From Anaerolineales bacterium UBA2317 (GTDB lineage Bacteria > Chloroflexota > Anaerolineae > Anaerolineales > Villigracilaceae): 12,017 bases of DNA. The notes under the pieces were generated by a model that had not been told where the DNA came from, did no database searches, and saw nothing but the letters and a program-made list of their open reading frames with translations. This document shows, piece by piece, positions 7,312-12,017 of the stretch. Each line of letters starts with the position of its first letter. Positions within the stretch are counted from its first letter, which is position 1. A program made the translations under genes and the position numbers. Location of the stretch: contig DDVH01000001.1 in NCBI GenBank assembly GCA_002345215.1, positions 1-12,017 on the forward strand, read 5' to 3'.

Positions 7312-8802
7312 ATGACAGAACAGAAGTTTCGAAAAGAAAAAGATTCGCTCGGCGAATTAAACGTCCCAGCCAATGCTTTGTATGGTGTGCAAACGCAACG
7401 CGCTGTAGAGAACTTTCCCATTAGCGGATTAAAACCATGGCGGGCATTTATTTGGTCCATTGCGGCGGTGAAACGCGCGGCGGCATTGGTCAATTATGAT
7501 TTGGGATTGTTCAACGATAGAGAAGTAGATGGAAAACGCTTCACTGCTAAGGGGCTAGTTAATTCTATTTCCCAAGCCGCTACTGAAGTGATGCAGGGTG
7601 ATTGGGATTCGCAATTTGTGGTTGAGCCATTTCAAGCAGGTGCAGGCACAAGCCATAATATGAATTCCAATGAAGTGATTGCGAATCGTGCCACACAAAT
7701 TTTAGGCGGTGAACTTGGAAAATATTATGTGCATCCCAATGATCATGTCAACATGGCGCAATCAACCAATGACGTGATTCCTACATCCATTCGTTTGGGT
7801 GCTTTATGGCGTGTGGATGAACTAATTACGGCACTCAAAAATTTACAAACTGCTTTAGAAAATAAAGCAAAAGAATTTGATGATGTCATTAAATCTGGGC
7901 GAACTCATTTGCAAGATGCTGTGCCTGTAAGATTAGGTCAGGAATTTGGTGCGTATGCCAAAGCCGTTGAAAGAGATATAGAACGAATCAAAAGGTCTGC
8001 TGAAGGTTTAAGAAGACTAGGTATTGGTGGCACTGCCGTTGGTTCTGGATTAAATGCCCATCCTGATTATCATAAAAATATGGTCAAAAAGTTATCTGAA
8101 ATTACAGGCTTGCAATTATATGAATCAGATAATTTATTTGAATCGATGCAATCTATGGCTGATGCGGCAGATTTTTCTGCATCCGTGCGAACTACGGCTA
8201 TGACTCTCGTTCGCATTGCAAATGATTTTCGCCTCTTATCTTCTGGACCTTCAACTGGTTTAGATGAAATTCGTTTGCCTGCCGTTCAACCCGGTTCTTC
8301 AATTATGCCCGGCAAAGTGAATCCAGTTTTGGCAGAGATGTTAGACCAAGCTATGTTTCACGTCATCGGTTGTGACACAACGGTTTCTCTCGCAGCACAA
8401 GCCGGTCAATTGGAATTAAATGTGATGATGCCTATCATTGCACATAATCTTTTTGAAATGATGCAAGTGATGATTGGTTCAGTCAATGCGTTTACGGATA
8501 GAGCAGTGAAAGGTGTCACAGCCAATCGCGAAAAAGCGGCTGGCTGGTTAGAGAAAAATGCTATTGTAGTGACGGCATTGAATCCAGTCATTGGTTATGC
8601 TCAAGGTGCGGCATTAGTAAAAGAAGCATTGGCATTAAATGCTTCGATTAAAGAATTAGCAATTCAAAAAGCAAAAGCCGGTGACTTGAAACATCGTGAT
8701 GAAGATAGAAATGTAAATGTCGAAGAGATTGAATCCGCTTTGGGTGATTTGGGCAAGTTGACCGATGGCGGAATCGTGGGCGGCGTCTCAGGTGGCGGAT
8801 AA
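7312..8802 (+). CDS. aspA: Aspartate ammonia-lyase (class II fumarase/aspartase superfamily)
   Basis: This 496-residue cytoplasmic enzyme would interconvert L-aspartate with fumarate and ammonia, linking nitrogen metabolism to the TCA cycle. Superfamily motifs are all present: G-T-S-H-N-M-N (112-118), H-P-N-D-H-V-N and S-T-N-D (141-154), S-G-R-T-H-L-Q-D-A (195-203) and the catalytic loop G-S-S-I-M-P-G-K-V-N-P starting at 328, with S330 the expected base. The S-T-N-D block (fumarases usually have S-S-N-D), A-G-Q-L-E-L-N near 363-369 and the N-F-P-I-S-G start favour aspartase; the R-T-H-L-Q-D and M-P-G-K variants are also seen in fumarases, so fumarate hydratase is the main alternative. The start at 7312 was chosen because GGAG (7303-7306) lies 5 bases before it and family homology begins just after it; an upstream in-frame ATG at 7249 lies within the kinase's start region and would add 21 unlike residues. 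The C-terminus ends in a Gly-rich tail. Confidence 0.85.
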   Translation: MTEQKFRKEKDSLGELNVPANALYGVQTQRAVENFPISGLKPWRAFIWSIAAVKRAAALVNYDLGLFNDREVDGKRFTAKGLVNSISQAATEVMQGDWDSQFVVEPFQAGAGTSHNMNSNEVIANRATQILGGELGKYYVHPNDHVNMAQSTNDVIPTSIRLGALWRVDELITALKNLQTALENKAKEFDDVIKSGRTHLQDAVPVRLGQEFGAYAKAVERDIERIKRSAEGLRRLGIGGTAVGSGLNAHPDYHKNMVKKLSEITGLQLYESDNLFESMQSMADAADFSASVRTTAMTLVRIANDFRLLSSGPSTGLDEIRLPAVQPGSSIMPGKVNPVLAEMLDQAMFHVIGCDTTVSLAAQAGQLELNVMMPIIAHNLFEMMQVMIGSVNAFTDRAVKGVTANREKAAGWLEKNAIVVTALNPVIGYAQGAALVKEALALNASIKELAIQKAKAGDLKHRDEDRNVNVEEIESALGDLGKLTDGGIVGGVSGGG

Positions 8803-8809
8803 AATAAAT

Positions 8810-8846
8810 AAAAGTAAGGGCGAAACGGCCGTTCGCCCTTACTTTT
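8810..8846. terminator. Bidirectional intrinsic terminator between convergent genes
   Basis: A perfect 14-base stem (8811-8824 with 8832-8845), extended by one A-T pair to 15, encloses a 7-base loop, ACGGCCG. The core is GTAAGGGCGAA paired with TTCGCCCTTAC. A T-run follows on the plus side (8843-8847) and an A-rich stretch precedes it (8802-8813), which is a T-rich tract in minus. It therefore serves both the lyase (ends 8802) and the acetyltransferase (stop codon 8839-8841). The acetyltransferase's last two Lys codons and stop lie inside the stem arm. Confidence 0.93.
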
Positions 8847-9849
8847 TGATTTGACTTCTCATCACAAACCTGTTGACTCCCCCAAAACGATACTTATAAT
8901 CTTCATCCCCACGCATGAAATCGAATTCGTAGCGATTATTATCACAACACCACTGGATTGTATGAGCAAGTAAAACCCAGCCCGGTGATAAATCTCTGTG
9001 TGCTTGACTGACGCCAGAGTTGTAACCCCATAATTTATTTTGATAATCAAAATTCAAAGAAGCGGCAGTTTTGACTCCGTCAATTTCTAAAAATCCAAGC
9101 CACAGATAATTATTTTTATAAGCCTCATGTAAAACAGATGTCATTTGCTCCCGCATGGCGGGGTGTAAAAACTCCGCTTTGTTTGGGTCTTGAATCATTA
9201 ATTCAAAAAAAGTATTGATTTCTTTTTCAATATCAGCATCTTGACCAATTAAATTAAATTTGACATTTAATTCAGATTCAGCCGCGCGGCGCATTTTTCG
9301 TCGAATTTCGTGACGTTGTTTTTTTTCTATGCGAGATAAATAATCTTCAAAACTTCCGTTCAATGCGATTCTAGGAGTCGGGCGATACACTTCTTCACGA
9401 TGCATCCAGCCGCGTTTGTTGGCTTCTTCTTTGAGGGCAAGTAATGTCGGAGAATCGTCAGGGAGGTTATACCAGTCCAGTTTTGACCATGTATCCCCGA
9501 AGGAAGAGGCGAGAAAATCAAGTAAACCTGAAATGAATTTTGCATGATCATCTTTTTTGACAATCACATCTAAATAATCTGAAATTTCAATACTGCCATT
9601 TAGCAAAATCGCAGGTTCATTTTCATATTCGGCAATAAAAAGCGGCGCAATGCCAATTAACTGATTATTTTCATGTGCGGTAATTAGCAACAGCTTTGCA
9701 TCTTTCCATTCGCCACCGCCTTTGTGCTCCCACCATGTTTTTTGATATTCATATCTTAAAAAAGGTGTATCTTGAATTGATTCTTTTAATAAAGTATTCC
9801 ATTCGTTTGAGTCAATTTGTGAGAAATCGTTGAGAAGTGTATAGTTCAT
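8839..9849 (-). CDS. GNAT-fold acyltransferase of the CelD/BcsL-FemAB-like type
   Basis: This 336-residue soluble protein has the double-GNAT layout of CelD/FemAB-like transferases. The N-terminal half (about 1-150) contains F-L-R-Y-E-Y near 30-35 and the I-G-I-A-P-L-F strand at 65-71. The C-terminal acetyltransferase half (about 165-305) has a basic helix, K-K-Q-R-H-E-I-R-R-K-M-R-R (176-188), the strand L-W-L-G-F-L-E-I-D-G (249-258), and the typical closing F-D-F-M-R-G-D-E-D-Y-K-Y-R-F-G (309-323). Such proteins move an acyl or aminoacyl group to polysaccharide, peptidoglycan or small-molecule acceptors; the donor and acceptor are unknown. It stands alone, convergent with the lyase and divergent from the next gene. 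No Shine-Dalgarno sequence precedes the ATG, but TAAAAT lies 7 bases upstream. Confidence 0.85.
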   Translation of the reverse strand: MNYTLLNDFSQIDSNEWNTLLKESIQDTPFLRYEYQKTWWEHKGGGEWKDAKLLLITAHENNQLIGIAPLFIAEYENEPAILLNGSIEISDYLDVIVKKDDHAKFISGLLDFLASSFGDTWSKLDWYNLPDDSPTLLALKEEANKRGWMHREEVYRPTPRIALNGSFEDYLSRIEKKQRHEIRRKMRRAAESELNVKFNLIGQDADIEKEINTFFELMIQDPNKAEFLHPAMREQMTSVLHEAYKNNYLWLGFLEIDGVKTAASLNFDYQNKLWGYNSGVSQAHRDLSPGWVLLAHTIQWCCDNNRYEFDFMRGDEDYKYRFGGVNRFVMRSQIKK

Positions 9850-9856
9850 ATGTTAA

Positions 9857-9862
9857 ATTTTA
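9857..9862 (-). promoter_or_regulatory. Possible -10 box of the acetyltransferase gene (leaderless)
   Basis: The minus strand reads TAAAAT with 7 bases to the ATG at 9849, the same spacing as in the large kinase gene. There is no purine-rich ribosome binding site between. No recognisable -35 is present. Confidence 0.4.
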
Positions 9863-9876
9863 CCAGTTGTCTATTA

Positions 9877-9937
9877 GCCACAGAGTTCATTGAGAAGGTT
9901 TGAGAAAAAACTCATAAATCTCTGTGTTCTCTGTGGC
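9877..9937. repeat. Intergenic 61-base imperfect inverted repeat with CACAGAG ends
   Basis: The outer arms GCCACAGAG (9877-9885) and CTCTGTGGC (9929-9937) are perfect complements. Inside, the arms pair imperfectly and close on TGAG-AAAAAA-CTCA (9901-9914). The 3' arm also holds a second CTCTGTG (9920-9926), so the unit is partly iterated. It lies between two divergent genes, next to their promoters. From memory, CTCTGTG-type palindromes of this kind recur between genes in many environmental bacterial genomes, so a MITE- or REP-like element is a fair reading; a transcribed hairpin is the alternative. Confidence 0.7.
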
Positions 9938-9964
9938 AAAATGTTTTAATTAGTTATCACAAGT

Positions 9965-9970
9965 TATAAT
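9965..9970 (+). promoter_or_regulatory. Probable -10 box of the PP2C-like/propeller gene
   Basis: TATAAT in plus orientation, 26 bases before the ATG at 9997, predicts a leader of about 20 bases. The only Shine-Dalgarno candidate is a weak AGGT (9982-9985), 11 bases from the ATG. No clear -35 was seen; it would fall just past the inverted repeat. Confidence 0.45.
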
Positions 9971-9996
9971 GAAGCGAAATCAGGTCACAATCTTAC

Positions 9997-12017
9997 ATGC
10001 CACTTGACATTAACCTTTCACCACTTTATCGCATCGGCGGGCAAGAGGATGCCAACATGCCAGGTGTGCTGGCACTCAACCCGCCCAAAAACGCCGCACG
10101 CGGACGCGAAACAGACCGCTTAATTGTTTATCTATTGTTAGCGGGGAATTCCACTTTTACAACAACTGAATATAAAAAAATAGCCGAAGATGCCGCCCAA
10201 GTTTATTATCAAACACCACGCGCAACCACCAGCGCGTTAAAAGCGTCGGCAGATTTTGTAAATAAAACTTTGCTCGAAAAAAATATGTCCACCAGTGCCA
10301 GCGGAAAATATGCACTTGGATATTTATTACTGGCATCGTTTCGCGAATCGCAATGTATTTTTTCGATTAGTGGTCCGATGCAAGCCTATGTGTTTAATCA
10401 GCATGAAACCAAACATATTTTTGAACCGAGTGTTTCAGGTAAAGGCTTAGGCTCAAGCCAAAACATTCACATTCATTTTGCACAAGCCGATTTAAACGTC
10501 GGCGATTTGCTACTGTTGTGTGGCAAAGTTCCCAATGCGTGGTCAACTGCTTTGAAAGACGCAAAAATTTCTTCGTTAGATACGATGCGTCGTAAATTAA
10601 CCACCATCACCCATGATGATTTGAACGCGCTTTTGATTCAATCTGGAATTGGAAGTGGAGTGATTCATTTTGGAACATCAAAACCACAAGATGAAACCCC
10701 ACCTCTCGACTCTACCGCCAACCTGCCAAAACCAGCGGAAAAAGAATCTACGCCTGCACATGTTTTGCAACCATCTGCGTATGCAATTCCTCCGCAAGAA
10801 AAAGTAGAAATACCAAAACAAACTTTGCCAAGAGAATTCCCTGCGTCTATTCCGCGTGCCAAACCGAAAGAAGATGTTGAACCTGCTGAATCAAATATCC
10901 CCGAAGAAAAAGAAGCGCAAGAACCTATCAGCGAACCTGTTATTGTTGAATCGTCACCACAACCTGAAGTTCCACGCGAACCATCTGAAAGAACACGTCA
11001 AACCGCCAAAGCCATCGTCACGGGAATGCAATCTGCTAGAAAAATAAGTGCCTCGCTTGGTGAAAGGTTCAGAAATTTTCTGCCGCGCTTATTACCCGAC
11101 CCAAACGTGGATGAAAATTCAACGGTTTCATCAAATACGTTGATGTTGTTTATGGCAATTGTGATTCCGTTAATTGTGGTGATATTGGCGAGTGTTGTGT
11201 ATTTAAGATATGGGCGCAATGAGCAGTATGATACTTATTTGAATCAGGCGCAACAATTTCGCGCACAAGCCTTAGCCCAAACCAACCCTGTGGAACAAAA
11301 ACTTAGTTGGCGAAATGTTTTAGAAAATATAAGGCGTGCTGAAGAACATCGCGAAACAACTGAAACTATTAATTTAAAAAATGAAGCCAACACAAGTTTA
11401 GATTTGTTGCTTGGCGTTACTCGAATGCAATTTAACCCAGCCTTTAGTGTAAAACCTGGTTTTCAAATTAGCCGCATGTCGGCGAGTGAAAACGCGCTTT
11501 ATCTTTTGAATGCCGAACAAGGAAATGTGTTGCGCGCAATTCCGTCTGTAGGTGGTGGTGGTTTTGAAATTGATACCAACTTTAATTGCAGACCTGGTAC
11601 GTATGGAAATTTTACAGTTGGTCCGTTAGTAGATATTGTGGCTTTACCAACCATTGGATTAATTGATGCAACTTTATTAGGGATTGATGCCAGCGGAAAT
11701 TTGTTGTATTGTAAAACAAGTAAAGTGGAAGAAGTTATCCCCTTGCCTGTGCCAGATACAAATTGGGGACGTGTAACTGCCTTTGCTTTAGATAGTGGCA
11801 ATTTATATGTGTTAGATGCACAATCACGCGCGGTGTGGGTATATGCTGGCAGAGATTATACGTTTTCAGAACCTCCGTATTTCTTTTTCGGTCAGCAAAC
11901 ACCTACACAAGATGTAATTGATTTCATCATCTCTGGTGATGATATGTATCTGCTACATGGAGATGGAAGATTATCTTCTTGCTCGTATAGCAGAATTGAT
12001 ACCAGTGCATCCAGTTG
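9997..12017 (+). CDS. Degenerate PP2C-like domain + single TM + beta-propeller-like protein, partial at right edge
   Basis: The frame stays open for 673 codons to the window end. Residues 1-225 follow the PP2C (PPM) fold order: an I-V-Y-L strand at 43-46, helices to about 96, S-I-S-G-P-M-Q-A-Y (124-132) where active enzymes have G-D-S-R-A-Y, and N-V-G-D-L-L-L-L-C-G-K (167-177) where they have G-D-x-L-L-L-C-S-D-G. The D-G metal motifs are missing, so it is probably not catalytic. A Pro/Glu-rich linker spans 228-340, a basic stretch about 350-372, and one membrane helix 382-403, suggesting N-inside topology. A charged helical segment (about 405-470) leads to repeated beta-strand units with L-Y-L-L-N, L-Y-V-L-D and M-Y-L-L-H cores (from about 491), like blades of an NHL/WD-type propeller outside the membrane. 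Similar unnamed proteins occur in Anaerolineae, as I recall. A sensor or scaffold role is inference. Confidence 0.75.
   Translation, partial: MPLDINLSPLYRIGGQEDANMPGVLALNPPKNAARGRETDRLIVYLLLAGNSTFTTTEYKKIAEDAAQVYYQTPRATTSALKASADFVNKTLLEKNMSTSASGKYALGYLLLASFRESQCIFSISGPMQAYVFNQHETKHIFEPSVSGKGLGSSQNIHIHFAQADLNVGDLLLLCGKVPNAWSTALKDAKISSLDTMRRKLTTITHDDLNALLIQSGIGSGVIHFGTSKPQDETPPLDSTANLPKPAEKESTPAHVLQPSAYAIPPQEKVEIPKQTLPREFPASIPRAKPKEDVEPAESNIPEEKEAQEPISEPVIVESSPQPEVPREPSERTRQTAKAIVTGMQSARKISASLGERFRNFLPRLLPDPNVDENSTVSSNTLMLFMAIVIPLIVVILASVVYLRYGRNEQYDTYLNQAQQFRAQALAQTNPVEQKLSWRNVLENIRRAEEHRETTETINLKNEANTSLDLLLGVTRMQFNPAFSVKPGFQISRMSASENALYLLNAEQGNVLRAIPSVGGGGFEIDTNFNCRPGTYGNFTVGPLVDIVALPTIGLIDATLLGIDASGNLLYCKTSKVEEVIPLPVPDTNWGRVTAFALDSGNLYVLDAQSRAVWVYAGRDYTFSEPPYFFFGQQTPTQDVIDFIISGDDMYLLHGDGRLSSCSYSRIDTSASS

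Noticed and set aside
10665..11801. Minus-strand ORFs opposite the PP2C-like/propeller gene, and a plus-strand ORF in another frame at 10856-11047
   Set aside because: The main plus frame is continuous from 9997 to the edge with coherent domains, so these are shadows.
1..12017. CRISPR arrays, tRNA or rRNA genes, insertion sequences, prophage or defence genes
   Set aside because: No spaced direct repeats, cloverleaf patterns, transposase or integrase motifs, or defence-system domains were seen on either strand.

Overview
The window reads as an ordinary stretch of bacterial chromosome, AT-leaning (I judge roughly 40% G+C by eye) and almost fully coding. The best guess for the host is an Anaerolineae-type member of the Chloroflexota. 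This is inference, resting on three resemblances: the N-terminal style of the large membrane histidine kinase (charged start, an R-L-A-R stretch, then a six-helix membrane block feeding GAF/PAS arrays), the style of the aspartase-like lyase, and the PP2C-like/membrane/propeller protein. No rRNA, tRNA, CRISPR array, transposase or phage gene was seen.

Layout. Minus strand, read from 7254 down to 1: a 1347-residue membrane histidine kinase (6 TM, GAF, GAF, PAS, PAS, PAS, GAF, HisKA, HATPase); 16 bases later a 574-residue soluble histidine kinase (PAS, GAF, HisKA, HATPase) whose catalytic half is a close paralogue of the first; then a 44-base gap with a likely promoter; then a 301-residue conserved protein of a family sometimes labelled quinate 5-dehydrogenase; and 3 bases later a MobA-like nucleotidyltransferase that runs off the left edge. 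Plus strand from 7312: an aspartate ammonia-lyase of the fumarase/aspartase superfamily, ending at a strong bidirectional terminator (8810-8846) shared with the convergent gene. Minus strand 8839-9849: a GNAT-fold acetyltransferase of the CelD/FemAB-like type. After a short intergenic region with a hairpin-forming CACAGAG inverted repeat, a plus-strand gene from 9997 runs off the right edge. It encodes a degenerate PP2C-like domain, a Pro/Glu-rich linker, one membrane helix and a beta-propeller-like region. No stretch longer than 300 bases lacks a gene.

How the parts work together. The two kinases probably form one transcription unit and share almost the same phosphotransfer and ATPase core, so they may feed the same unlinked response regulator. 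None is encoded here and neither kinase carries a receiver domain. The 301-residue protein and the nucleotidyltransferase look translationally coupled and may serve one unknown metabolic step. Two minus-strand genes (the large kinase and the acetyltransferase) have a -10-like hexamer exactly 7 bases before the ATG, which suggests leaderless transcripts, while other genes have Shine-Dalgarno leaders. The most intriguing protein is the partial one at the right edge: a predicted inactive PP2C fold tethered to a probable extracytoplasmic propeller. I see no clear novel multi-gene system.
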